This document shows, piece after piece, positions 39,693-49,550 of a stretch of DNA of 61,120 nucleotides. Source of the DNA: Methylobacterium sp. E-005. Its GTDB lineage: Bacteria; Pseudomonadota; Alphaproteobacteria; Rhizobiales; Beijerinckiaceae. The notes beneath the pieces are model-generated. The model saw only the letters and a program-made list of their open reading frames with translations, made no database searches and was not told the origin of the DNA. The stretch lies in contig NZ_JAKSYG010000204.1 of assembly GCF_022829725.1 (NCBI RefSeq), forward strand, positions 1 through 61,120. The letters are read 5' to 3'. A program made the position numbers and the translations under genes. Position 1 is the first letter of the stretch. Every line of letters starts with the position of its first letter.

Positions 39693-40190
39693 TCAGTCGC
39701 GAACAGCCTCCTCCAGAAGGCCGATCGCGTCGGCGACGGCGGCCCGGCGGATGCCCGCGCGCCCGAGATCGCCGTAGCGCCGCTCCAGGTGGCGCACCGC
39801 GCCGCCCCGCACGGCGAGGCCGAAATGCACGAGGCCGACCGGCTTCCCGGCGCTGCCGCCGCCGGGGCCGGCGATGCCTGTGATCGCCACCGCGACATCG
39901 GCCCGCGAGGCGGCGAGCGCGCCGGCGGCCATGGCCCGCGCCACCGGCTCGCTGACGGCGCCGTGCTTCTGGATCAGGTCCATCGGCACGCCGATCGCCT
40001 CGGCCTTGGCCGCGTTCGAGTAGGTGACGAACCCGCGTTCGACCGCCGCCGAGGAACCCGGCACCGCGGTGAGCAGGCCGGCCACGAGGCCGCCCGTGCA
40101 GGATTCGGCGGTGGCGATCGTGCGGCTGGCCTTCGTGTAGGCCGCTACCAGCGCCTCGGCGCGGGCCAGAAGCTCCGTGTCGTCGATCAT
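39693..40190 (-). CDS. pncC: CinA C-terminal-domain amidohydrolase
   Basis: The 165-residue protein consists only of the CinA C-terminal domain, which deamidates nicotinamide mononucleotide in NAD recycling. Motifs ATAESCTGG (near 27) with the catalytic Ser, and AITGIAGPGGGS (near 105) are intact. The assignment of the enzyme activity follows from the family. It heads a two-gene unit with the monooxygenase. Confidence 0.93.
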   Translation of the reverse strand: MIDDTELLARAEALVAAYTKASRTIATAESCTGGLVAGLLTAVPGSSAAVERGFVTYSNAAKAEAIGVPMDLIQKHGAVSEPVARAMAAGALAASRADVAVAITGIAGPGGGSAGKPVGLVHFGLAVRGGAVRHLERRYGDLGRAGIRRAAVADAIGLLEEAVRD

Positions 40191-40293
40191 CGCGAGCAGG
40201 CTCCCATCGGGCGGCCGCGCCCTATCTCACGGTGTGTACCAGAGCCGGTCTCCACTCAAGGACGAACGGCCGTCGCCCGGAGACACCGAGTCC

Positions 40294-40692
40294 ATGATCT
40301 TCCCCGCCACCACGGCCTTCTTCGCCGGGCTGCTCGCCCTCGTCTATCTGGGCCTGTCGGGATGGGTGATCGGGGCGCGGGTGTCCGAGAACGTGCTGCT
40401 CGGCGACGGCGGCGACACCACGGTGCTCAAGCGCGTCCGCTCGCACGCGAATTTCATCGAATACGTGCCGCTGGCGCTGATCCTGATCGCCCTGCTGGAA
40501 GCCGGCGGCGGCGGCCATGGGCTGGTGCAGGGGCTGCTGGTGGCCCTGCTGGTCGCCCGGATCCTGCACCCGATCGGGATGTTCGCAGCCCCGAACTCGC
40601 CGCGCCAGTTCGCCTGCCGGGGCGGCGGCATCCTGCTGACGCTGGCGGTGCTCGGCGTGGCCGCGATCGCGCTGCTGCTGCGGGCGAACTGA
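40294..40692 (+). CDS. MAPEG-family membrane protein
   Basis: A 132-residue protein with four membrane helices and the MAPEG signature RVRSHANFIEYVPLALIL. Family members are glutathione-dependent or lipid-modifying enzymes; the role here is unknown. The ATG at 40294 gives the family length; its binding site is weak (GGAG, 15 bases upstream). It is divergent from pncC, with a multi-stem repeat downstream. Confidence 0.85.
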   Translation: MIFPATTAFFAGLLALVYLGLSGWVIGARVSENVLLGDGGDTTVLKRVRSHANFIEYVPLALILIALLEAGGGGHGLVQGLLVALLVARILHPIGMFAAPNSPRQFACRGGGILLTLAVLGVAAIALLLRAN

Positions 40693-40697
40693 TCCCG

Positions 40698-40832
40698 GGT
40701 TTCCAAAGGGCGAGCCCTTTGGTGGGTTGTCAGGGCAAGGCCCTGACCGTCTCGGGCACAGCCCGACACCGGGTAACGTCCGGCACCAGGGCTCTGCCCT
40801 GGACCCGCGAAAGGGCTCGCCCTTTCGAAACC
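40698..40832. repeat. Multi-stem palindromic repeat element
   Basis: Two hairpin arms, GGTTTCCAAAGGGCGAGCCC (from 40698) and GCGAAAGGGCTCGCCCTTTC (from 40807), are inverted copies of each other. Between them are three further small stems: CAGGGCaaGGCCCTG (40731-40745), TCGGGCacaGCCCGA (40752-40766) and CCAGGGctcTGCCCTGG (40786-40802). The unit lies between two convergent genes and probably doubles as a terminator. It resembles dispersed repeats of Methylobacterium and Acetobacteraceae genomes. Confidence 0.8.
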
Positions 40833-40851
40833 AGGATTTTGTGCGCGCGCG

Positions 40852-42144
40852 TCAGACGGGCTCATCCATCTCCGGCAGACGCACGGTCGCGGCGGCCTGA
40901 GCGGCGAGCCCCTCGGCGCGGCCGACGAAGCCGAGCTTTTCCGTGGTGGTCGCCTTGATGGAGACCGCCGAGAGCGGCACGCCGGCGATGGCGGCGATGC
41001 GCGCCCGGATCTCCTCCCGGTGCTTGCCGATACGCGGCGCCTCAGCGAGCACGGTGATGTCGAGGTGATCGATCCGGCCACCCCGGGCGCGGACCAACTC
41101 GCAGGCATGGGCGAGGAACTGGTCCGAGGACGCCCCGCGCCAGCGCTCCTCGGAGGGCGGGAAGTGGGTGCCGATATCGCCATCCGCGATGGCGCCGAGC
41201 AGGGCATCGGTCAGCGCGTGGAGAGCCACGTCGCCGTCGGAATGGGCGAGCACGCCGCGATCGGCCGGGATCTTCACGCCGCCGAGCCAGACATGGTCGC
41301 CGGTGGTGAAGGCATGGACGTCGAAGCCGGTACCGAGGCGGGTCACGTAGCTGGTCATGGCGCGGGCTCCCGGCGCAGGGGTTTCGGCGGAACCGGCCGC
41401 GAAGGCGCGGTCGGCCTCGATCAGGTCGGCGGGCTGGGTAATCTTCCGATTGGCGATATCGCCCGCGAACACAACCACCGGCAAGCCCGCCCATTCGGCG
41501 AGCGCCCCGTCGTCGGTGAAGCCGTCGAGGCCTTGCGCGGCGGCATCCCGATGGGCGCCGAGCAGCGGTCCGAACCCGAAGGCCTGGGGCGTCTGGACGG
41601 CGCGGAGATGCTCGCGCGGCGGGGTCTCGTGCACCCGGCCGATGCCCGGCGCGATGTCGACGACGCGCTTGACCGTGTCGGTCACCGGCACACCCGGCAC
41701 GGCAGCCCCGTGGTCGCGCCCGGCCGCGATCGCCCGGGCGATCAGCGGCGCATCCACGTAGGGGCGGGCGGCGTCGTGAACCAGCACGATCTCGGGCGCC
41801 GCGCCGGCCAGCGCTTCGAGGCCGGCCCGGACGGAGAGCTGGCGCGTGGCGCCGCCCTCGACCGGCGCGGCGATCTTTTCGCGCAGCCCGGCTTCAAGCT
41901 CGTCCAGGCAGGTTTGAAAAAAATCGGCTGCGTCGGCGGCGATCACCGGCTGGATCCGGTCGATGGCCTCCTGGGCGGCCAAAGCCGCGAGGGTGCGCGT
42001 CAGGACCGCCTGTCCGCCCACCCGGCGATACTGCTTGGGCGTGCCGCCGCCGATGCGGATGCCCCGGCCGGCCGCCACCACCACGGCGGCGACGCCGGTT
42101 CCCGCTGAGGCGGGTCCGTTGGCAGGCGTGCCGGTGGCGGACAT
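40852..42144 (-). CDS. ispDF: Bifunctional IspD-IspF enzyme
   Basis: A 430-residue fusion catalysing two non-adjacent steps of the MEP isoprenoid pathway. The IspD half (about 15-230) makes CDP-methylerythritol and has the AAGRGIRIGGGTPKQY nucleotide-binding motif. The IspF half (about 270-425) makes the cyclic diphosphate and has the metal ligands FDVHAF and LAHSDGDV. This fusion is typical of alpha- and epsilonproteobacteria. It is divergent from dusB. Confidence 0.96.
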   Translation of the reverse strand: MSATGTPANGPASAGTGVAAVVVAAGRGIRIGGGTPKQYRRVGGQAVLTRTLAALAAQEAIDRIQPVIAADAADFFQTCLDELEAGLREKIAAPVEGGATRQLSVRAGLEALAGAAPEIVLVHDAARPYVDAPLIARAIAAGRDHGAAVPGVPVTDTVKRVVDIAPGIGRVHETPPREHLRAVQTPQAFGFGPLLGAHRDAAAQGLDGFTDDGALAEWAGLPVVVFAGDIANRKITQPADLIEADRAFAAGSAETPAPGARAMTSYVTRLGTGFDVHAFTTGDHVWLGGVKIPADRGVLAHSDGDVALHALTDALLGAIADGDIGTHFPPSEERWRGASSDQFLAHACELVRARGGRIDHLDITVLAEAPRIGKHREEIRARIAAIAGVPLSAVSIKATTTEKLGFVGRAEGLAAQAAATVRLPEMDEPV

Positions 42145-42312
42145 GGGCGGTGAACTCGTGGGATCGAGGGGCAGGATCGCGGCCGGGCGCGGGCCAGCCG
42201 TGCCGCCATTGCCCTGCCGGTGAGCAGGCCCGTCGTTTAAGCGGGGGTGGACGCGAAATCAACGCGCGGCCCCGCTTGCCAGCGGGGCGGCTTTGCCTCA
42301 TTGTTGTGCAGA

Positions 42313-43338
42313 ATGGCGACTGATCATTATTTGAGCGCACTGCGCGGGGGACGGCCGGTTGAGGGCGGGGCAGCACCCGCGCCGCTCTGCCTGCTCGCCC
42401 CGCTATCCGGCGTGACGGACCTGCACATGCGCCGGATCGCCCGTCGCTGCGGCGCCGACGCGGTCATCTCCGAAATGGTGGCGGCGCGGGAATTCACCCG
42501 CGGATCCGGCGAGGCCACGTTGCGGGCGGACGGGTCGGGCGTCGATCTCCACGTGGTCCAGCTCGCGGGCTGCGAGGCGGAGCCGATGGCAGAGGCCGCG
42601 CGCCTCGCGGAGGCCGGCGGTGCCCACGTGATCGACGTGAACATGGGCTGCCCGGCCAAGATCGTCACCGGCATCGCCTCGGGCTCGGCCCTGATGCGCG
42701 ACCTCGACCATGCCGAGCGGCTCCTGGCGGCGGTCCGGAACGCGGTCTCGGTGCCGGTCACCGTCAAGATGCGCCTCGGCTGGGACGACGCGACCCGCAA
42801 CGCCGCCGACCTCGCGGCCCGCGCCGAGCGGCTGGGGCTCAACGCCGTCACGGTCCACGGGCGGACCCGGCAGCAATTCTACACCGGCACGGCCGATTGG
42901 GCGGCGATCCGCGCGGTGGTCGAGGCGGTGTCGATCCCGGTGATCGCCAACGGCGACGTCACCGACCTCGCTAGCGCCCGCGCCTGCCTCGCGGCCTCGG
43001 GCGCGGCCGGGGTGATGATCGGCCGGGCGGCGACCGGCCGGCCCTGGCTGGTCGGGCAGGTCGCGGCGGCGCTCGCCGGCCGGCCGGTTCCGGAACCGTC
43101 ACGGGCCGAGCAGGCGGCGCTCGCCGCCGAGCACTATGCCGGCCTCCTGGCGCTCTACGGTCGCCCGATGGGCGTGCGCCACGCGCGAAAGCACCTCGCC
43201 GCCTATGCCGAAACCGGCGGGGCGCTGGAGCCGGCGGAGCGGTCGGCGCTCCTGACCACGACCGATCCGGACGTCGCCCTGTCCCTCCTGGCCCGGGCCT
43301 TCGCGGGACCGGCCGATACCGTGCGGGAGGCCGCGTGA
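42313..43338 (+). CDS. dusB: tRNA-dihydrouridine synthase B
   Basis: An FMN enzyme that reduces uridines in the tRNA D-loop. The 341-residue protein has the N-terminal LAPLSGVTD, the catalytic cysteine C113 in NMGCPAK, the VKMRLGWDD and HGRTRQQFYTG motifs and a GDV phosphate-binding segment. The ATG at 42313 is chosen from the family start. It ends overlapping ntrB by four bases (GTGA), a gene pair conserved in the order. Confidence 0.96.
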   Translation: MATDHYLSALRGGRPVEGGAAPAPLCLLAPLSGVTDLHMRRIARRCGADAVISEMVAAREFTRGSGEATLRADGSGVDLHVVQLAGCEAEPMAEAARLAEAGGAHVIDVNMGCPAKIVTGIASGSALMRDLDHAERLLAAVRNAVSVPVTVKMRLGWDDATRNAADLAARAERLGLNAVTVHGRTRQQFYTGTADWAAIRAVVEAVSIPVIANGDVTDLASARACLAASGAAGVMIGRAATGRPWLVGQVAAALAGRPVPEPSRAEQAALAAEHYAGLLALYGRPMGVRHARKHLAAYAETGGALEPAERSALLTTTDPDVALSLLARAFAGPADTVREAA

Positions 43339-44477
43339 GCGACGAACTTCCCCAGCAGGATCCCGGTCCGAGGCGCGATACTGCCGCCGAGGCCGTGCTC
43401 AATGCGTTGCCGCTGCCGGTCCTGACCATCGGCGGTGACGAGCGCATCCTCCACTGCAACCATGCCGCGGAGGCGTTCTTCGATTATTCCGCCCGGCTGA
43501 TGCAGCGCCGTCGCCTGCGCGACATCATCCCGTTCGCCTCGCCGATCATCGCCCTGGTGGCCGAGGTGCGACGGCGCCAAGCCAGCGTCAGCGAGTACCG
43601 GGTGGAGCTGACCCAGCCGCGCCTGGGGCTGGAGCGCAGCGTCGACGTGTTCGCCACCCCGCTCGGCGACGACGGCGACGCGGTGGTGATGATGCTGCAG
43701 GAGCGCACCATCGCCGACAAGATGAACCGCCAGCTCACCCATCGCGGCGCCGCGCGCTCAATGGTGGCGCTCGGCGCCATGCTGGCCCACGAGATCAAGA
43801 ACCCGCTCGCCGGCATCCGCGGCGCCGCGCAGCTCCTGGAGAGCACCGGCGCCGAGGAGGACCGCCTCCTCACCCGCCTGATCTGCGACGAATCCGACCG
43901 GATCGTGCGCATCGTCGAGCGCATGGAGCTGTTCGGCGACGAGCGTCCGGCCGAGCGCGGCGCCGTCAACGTCCACGGGGTGCTCGATCAGGTGAAGCGC
44001 TCGGCGCAGTCGGGCTTCGCGCGCCATATCCGCTTCGTCGAGACCTACGATCCGTCCCTGCCGCCGGTTTTGGGCAGCCGCGACCAGCTGATCCAGGTGA
44101 TCCTGAACCTCGTGAAGAACGCCGCCGAGGCGATCGGTCCGGACGCGGTCGAGGGCGAGATCACCCTGTCGACCGCCTTCCGCACCGGCCTGCGCCTGCA
44201 GGTGCCGGGCTCGCGCGAGCGGGTCAGCCTGCCGATCGAGGTGGCGGTGCGCGACAACGGCCCCGGCATCTCGGCCGAGCTGCTGCAGGACCTGTTCGAT
44301 CCGTTCGTGACCACAAAAGCACAGGGGTCCGGCCTCGGTCTTGCATTGGTCGCCAAGATCGTCGGCGATCACGGAGGGATCGTCGAGTGCGATCCCGCCC
44401 CCCGCCGCACGACGTTCCGCATCCTCCTGCCGATGTCGAGCGCCCGGGACGGGCGCGAATCGGCGGTCGATCCGTAA
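43335..44477 (+). CDS. ntrB: Nitrogen regulation sensor kinase NtrB
   Basis: A 380-residue cytosolic kinase that phosphorylates NtrC in response to nitrogen status through PII. It has a PAS domain (about 20-125), HisKA with LAHEIKNPLAGIRGAAQLLE (H152) and the ATPase domain with DNGPGI and GSGLGLAL boxes. Its GTG start overlaps the dusB stop. Confidence 0.96.
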   Translation: MSDELPQQDPGPRRDTAAEAVLNALPLPVLTIGGDERILHCNHAAEAFFDYSARLMQRRRLRDIIPFASPIIALVAEVRRRQASVSEYRVELTQPRLGLERSVDVFATPLGDDGDAVVMMLQERTIADKMNRQLTHRGAARSMVALGAMLAHEIKNPLAGIRGAAQLLESTGAEEDRLLTRLICDESDRIVRIVERMELFGDERPAERGAVNVHGVLDQVKRSAQSGFARHIRFVETYDPSLPPVLGSRDQLIQVILNLVKNAAEAIGPDAVEGEITLSTAFRTGLRLQVPGSRERVSLPIEVAVRDNGPGISAELLQDLFDPFVTTKAQGSGLGLALVAKIVGDHGGIVECDPAPRRTTFRILLPMSSARDGRESAVDP

Positions 44478-44525
44478 TGTGGTTTCCCCCTTTCCGGCCC
44501 CCGTCGGAGGTCTGAGTAGAGAGTC

Positions 44526-45992
<1,467 letters not shown>

Positions 45993-46021
45993 GAGTTTTC
46001 AGCCTGATCCAACCCGCCGCC

Positions 46022-46131
46022 GCATCCTGAGATGCCCGCGTCAGCGGGCCTCGAAGGCGGGATCCAGGGATCGTGCGCTTTCTGGAGGGCTCCTTCGAGG
46101 CCGCCGCTACGCTCCGGCGCCTCGGGATGAG
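46022..46131. repeat. Palindromic intergenic repeat, copy 3
   Basis: Left arm CATCCTGAG (46023-46031) and right arm CTCGGGATGAG (46121-46131) are imperfect inverted copies; inner CCTCGAAGG (46049-46057) and CCTTCGAGG (46092-46100) pair perfectly. It lies between the convergent ntrC and the gene ending at 46166. Confidence 0.8.
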
Positions 46132-46165
46132 ATCCAGATCCGGATGAGCGCGATCCCGCCTGCGC

Positions 46166-46450
46166 TCACCGCGCCGGCAGGATCGGGTCGCCCCGCATCA
46201 GCGCGTGAAGCCGCTCGGTATCGAACCCGTTCGGGATCGCCGGCGCGGCCGGCTTGGCGGCCGGCGCGGCCTTGATGGGCGCCGGCAGGGATCCGGTGGC
46301 GGAGGGCTCGGCCTGGGCGGCGCGCACCACAGGCGCCGGCGCCAGATGGGCGAGCCGGTCGGCGCTGACGAACACCACCGTCGCCGTGGAAGCGAGGACG
46401 AGGACGCCGCCGAAGAGGGAACGCAGGATACGCAAGCGACGACCCGACAC
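46166..46450 (-). CDS. Hypothetical membrane-anchored protein, 94 residues
   Basis: A basic N-terminus (GRRLRILRS) and one hydrophobic helix (about 12-31) are followed by a Pro/Ala-rich stalk (about 45-75) and a short C-terminal motif (FDTERLHALMRGDPILPAR). This looks like a single-pass inner-membrane protein with a periplasmic tail. The GTG start at 46450 has no clear binding site. The family is not recognised. Confidence 0.55.
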   Translation of the reverse strand: MSGRRLRILRSLFGGVLVLASTATVVFVSADRLAHLAPAPVVRAAQAEPSATGSLPAPIKAAPAAKPAAPAIPNGFDTERLHALMRGDPILPAR

Positions 46451-46535
46451 GCGACTTGAGACGGCAACAGAATAGCGCCGCGGCCGTTAACGAAGCCCCA
46501 CTCCAAGGCTTCCGCCCAATTTTCGGGAGGCGATA

Positions 46536-46709
46536 TTGACGAACGCCCAGGCCACCGCGAGCGACAGCCCGTTCATTCAGGGGCGCAATGCCCGGCTCTA
46601 CGGCAAGCCCAAGAGCGAGTGCCCCTATCCAGAAGGGTCCGAGGACCGGACCGCCTGGATGGAGGCCTACGACGAAGCCGCGGTCACCGATCCGCCCGAG
46701 AACCCCTGA
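46536..46709 (+). CDS. Ribosome modulation factor-like protein
   Basis: A 57-residue product starting at TTG (46536) with GGGAGG six bases upstream. The core, GRNARLYGKPKSECPYPEGS followed by RTAWMEAYDEA, matches the Rmf pattern G-A-G-CPY-P-W. Rmf-family proteins bind 70S ribosomes and promote dimers in stationary phase, or have diverged to other roles. The non-ATG start may keep expression low. It lies between a divergent small gene and metC. Confidence 0.8.
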   Translation: MTNAQATASDSPFIQGRNARLYGKPKSECPYPEGSEDRTAWMEAYDEAAVTDPPENP

Positions 46710-46816
46710 TTCAGGGGAACGGACGCATTCGAGGCGTCGGGATGACCGGCCAAGCTTGACCTCGCCGGGCGGGCGGCGCTTCGTGCGGTGCAGCGCAGCC
46801 CGGTCCACGAGTTCCG

Positions 46817-48001
46817 ATGTCCCTGAAGCCCGAATCCGAAAAGACCTTCGCGCCCGCGACGCGGCTCGTCCATGCGGGCCGGGATCCGGGTGAGCAGCAC
46901 GGCTTCGTCAACACGCCGATCTATCGCGGCTCGACTGTCCTCTACCCGACCTACGACGCCATCAAGTACCGGCGCGGGCGCTACAATTACGGCACCTCGG
47001 CCACGCCCACCATGGACGCGCTGACGAGCGCCTGGACGGAACTCGCGGGCGCCGCCGGCACGGTGGTGACGCCTTCGGGGCTGGCGGCGCTGACGGTCGC
47101 GCTGATGGCCGCGGTCTCGGCGGGCGACCACCTCCTCGTCACCGATTCCGCCTACCGGCCGACCCGCAATTTCTGTGACGGCGTGCTGGCGCGCTACGGG
47201 GTCGAGGTCACCTACTACGATCCCACCATCGGCGCCGGCATCGCCGAACTGATGCGACCGAATACGAAGGCCGTTCTGGTCGAGGCGCCGGGCTCCCAGA
47301 GCTTCGAGATGCAGGACATCCCGGCCATCGCCGCGGTCGCGCATGCCCGCGACGCCTGCGTGATCAAGGACAACACCTGGGCGACGCCGCTGCTGTTCCC
47401 GCCGCACGAGCGCGGCGTCGACATCGCGGTCGAGGCCGGGACCAAGTATCTCAGCGGCGGCTCGGACCTGCTGATCGGCCTGACCTCGGCCAACGCGAAA
47501 TACTACCCGGCGGTCCGGCGGACCTTCGACCATTTCGCCATGTGCGCAGGTGCCGAGGACATCTTCCTGGCCCTGCGGGGCATGCGGACAATGAACCTGC
47601 GCCTGCGCGAGCACGGCCGCGCCGGGCTTGAGATGGCCCGCTGGTTTCAGGCCCGGCCCGAGGTGCTGCGGGTACTCCATCCCGGCCTGCCGGAGGATCC
47701 CGGCCACGCCATCTGGAAGCGCGATTTTTCCGGCGCCTCCGGGCTGTTCGGGGTGATCCTGAAGCCCGTGCCGGAGGCGGCGGTCGCCGCCATGCTGGAC
47801 GGGCTGGAGCTGTTCGGGATGGGCTTCTCCTGGGGCGGCTTCGAGAGCCTCGTGATCCCGTTCGACTGCGCCGGCTACCGGACCGCCACCCAGTGGGCAC
47901 CCGGCGGCCCGGCCCTGCGCTTCCATATCGGGCTGGAGGACGTCGAAGACCTCAAGGCCGACCTCGACGCCGGCTTCGCGCGCCTGCGGGCCGCTTCGTG
48001 A
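46817..48001 (+). CDS. metC: Cystathionine beta-lyase
   Basis: A 394-residue PLP enzyme of the Cys/Met metabolism family that splits cystathionine to homocysteine, pyruvate and ammonia. The PLP lysine is K210 in AGTKYLSGGSD, and DNTWATPLLF carries the cofactor-binding aspartate. Family members differ in reaction; the sequence reads most like MetC. It ends overlapping the next gene by four bases. Confidence 0.9.
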   Translation: MSLKPESEKTFAPATRLVHAGRDPGEQHGFVNTPIYRGSTVLYPTYDAIKYRRGRYNYGTSATPTMDALTSAWTELAGAAGTVVTPSGLAALTVALMAAVSAGDHLLVTDSAYRPTRNFCDGVLARYGVEVTYYDPTIGAGIAELMRPNTKAVLVEAPGSQSFEMQDIPAIAAVAHARDACVIKDNTWATPLLFPPHERGVDIAVEAGTKYLSGGSDLLIGLTSANAKYYPAVRRTFDHFAMCAGAEDIFLALRGMRTMNLRLREHGRAGLEMARWFQARPEVLRVLHPGLPEDPGHAIWKRDFSGASGLFGVILKPVPEAAVAAMLDGLELFGMGFSWGGFESLVIPFDCAGYRTATQWAPGGPALRFHIGLEDVEDLKADLDAGFARLRAAS

Positions 48002-49431
48002 GTGTGCCGACCCGGCGCCGCCTGATTCAGGGCGCCGGCGCCCTCGCGGTCGCACACACGCTTCCGGCCCTGGCCGGGGAAACCGACGTGACCGGGCGGC
48101 TCGCCCGCTACATGGTGGCGGCCCGGGGGCAGGATCTGCCGCCGGAGGTGCTGATCGCCTGCAAGCACCGCATCCTCGACAGCCTCGCCGCCATGGTGTC
48201 GGGCGCGCGGATGCAGCCGGGCGTGATGGCGCTCGCCTACGTGAAGGGTCTCGGCGGCACCGAGCAGGCGGGGGTCGTCGCCTCCGATTACAGGACCACG
48301 ACGGTCAACGCCGCGCTTGCCAACGCCATGTGCGCCCATGCCGACGAGACCGACGATTTCGAGCCGGTGACCAAGGCGCATCCCGGCTGCGCCACCGTGC
48401 CGGCGGCCCTGGCGCTCGCCGAGCTGCACGGCAATTCCGGCGCGGAGTTCGTCCGGGCCGTGGCGCTCGGCTACGACCTCTGCTGCCGGCTGCTCCTGGC
48501 GCTCGGGCCCGACCATGTGCGCGGCACCCATCGAAGCGCGGAGGGCACCAGCTCGACCTTCGGGGCGCTCGGGGCGGCCGCGTCCTTGGCCCACCTGGAC
48601 GAGCGCGGCATGCGCTTCGCGCTCTCCTACGCGGCTCAGCAGGTCTCCGGCCTGTGGAGCTGGGTGCGCGATCACGACCATGTCGAGAAGGCCTTCGACT
48701 TCGCCGGCATGGGCGCGCGCAACGGTGTCACGGCGGTCGGCATGGTCGAGGCGGGGCTGACCGGGGTGTCGGACGTGCTCGACGGCCGCCACAACCTGCT
48801 GAACGCCCTCTCGACCGCACCAAAGCCCGAGGCGATGCTGGACGGGCTGGGCAGCCGCTTCTTCGTCACCGAGACGGCGATCAAGACCTACTCGGTGGGC
48901 TACCCGATCCAGTCACCGCTCGACGCGACGCTGACCTTGCGGCGGCAGTACGGCCTGACGCCGGAGACTGTGCGCCACATCCTGGTGAAGGTGCCGACCG
49001 ATGCGGTCGGCATCGTCGGATCGAGCGCCATGCCGGATGTGAGCTGCCAGCATCTCGTGGCGCTGGCGCTGGTGAAGGGCGCGGTCTCCTTCGCGGACAG
49101 CCACGATGCCGGCCTGATGCACGATTCCGCGATCGCGGCGGAACGCGCCAAGGTGGAGCTCGCGGGGGATCCCGCTTTGATGGACCCGGCAGCCCCGCGC
49201 GGCGCGATCGTCACGATCACGATGGCGGATGGGCGGATCGTCGAGCACCACACGCGGCACCCGCCTGGGACGAAGGAGAATCCGCTGAGCACGGAGGCGG
49301 TGAACGCCAAGGCGCGGGACCTGATGGCGCCGGTGCTCGGGCCGGACAAGGCCGATCGGTTGATCGCGCAGATCAACGCCCTGGAGGCGGTGGCCGACAT
49401 GCGGGCGTTGCGGGCGCTGCTGGTCGCTTGA
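47998..49431 (+). CDS. MmgE/PrpD-family protein with a Tat-like signal
   Basis: A 477-residue member of the MmgE/PrpD family (2-methylcitrate or cis-aconitate-type (de)hydratases). The GTG start at 47998 overlaps the metC stop. The N-terminus TRRRLIQGAGALAVAHTLPALA looks like a twin-arginine export signal, which most PrpD enzymes lack. Core motifs AMCAHADETDDFE and HPGCATVPAALALAE are present. A periplasmic PrpD-like enzyme translationally coupled to metC suggests a linked sulfur or carboxylate substrate, but the reaction is unknown. Confidence 0.82.
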   Translation: MSVPTRRRLIQGAGALAVAHTLPALAGETDVTGRLARYMVAARGQDLPPEVLIACKHRILDSLAAMVSGARMQPGVMALAYVKGLGGTEQAGVVASDYRTTTVNAALANAMCAHADETDDFEPVTKAHPGCATVPAALALAELHGNSGAEFVRAVALGYDLCCRLLLALGPDHVRGTHRSAEGTSSTFGALGAAASLAHLDERGMRFALSYAAQQVSGLWSWVRDHDHVEKAFDFAGMGARNGVTAVGMVEAGLTGVSDVLDGRHNLLNALSTAPKPEAMLDGLGSRFFVTETAIKTYSVGYPIQSPLDATLTLRRQYGLTPETVRHILVKVPTDAVGIVGSSAMPDVSCQHLVALALVKGAVSFADSHDAGLMHDSAIAAERAKVELAGDPALMDPAAPRGAIVTITMADGRIVEHHTRHPPGTKENPLSTEAVNAKARDLMAPVLGPDKADRLIAQINALEAVADMRALRALLVA

Positions 49432-49550
49432 GGTGGGGCGGTACGGCGGCGCTGCAGGGCACCGAATGCCGCTCCCGATACGGCTATCTGCACCTTCAAG
49501 AGACCCGATGCATTTGACCTTCCCGCGCGATCCTGATTGACCGGCCGGGC

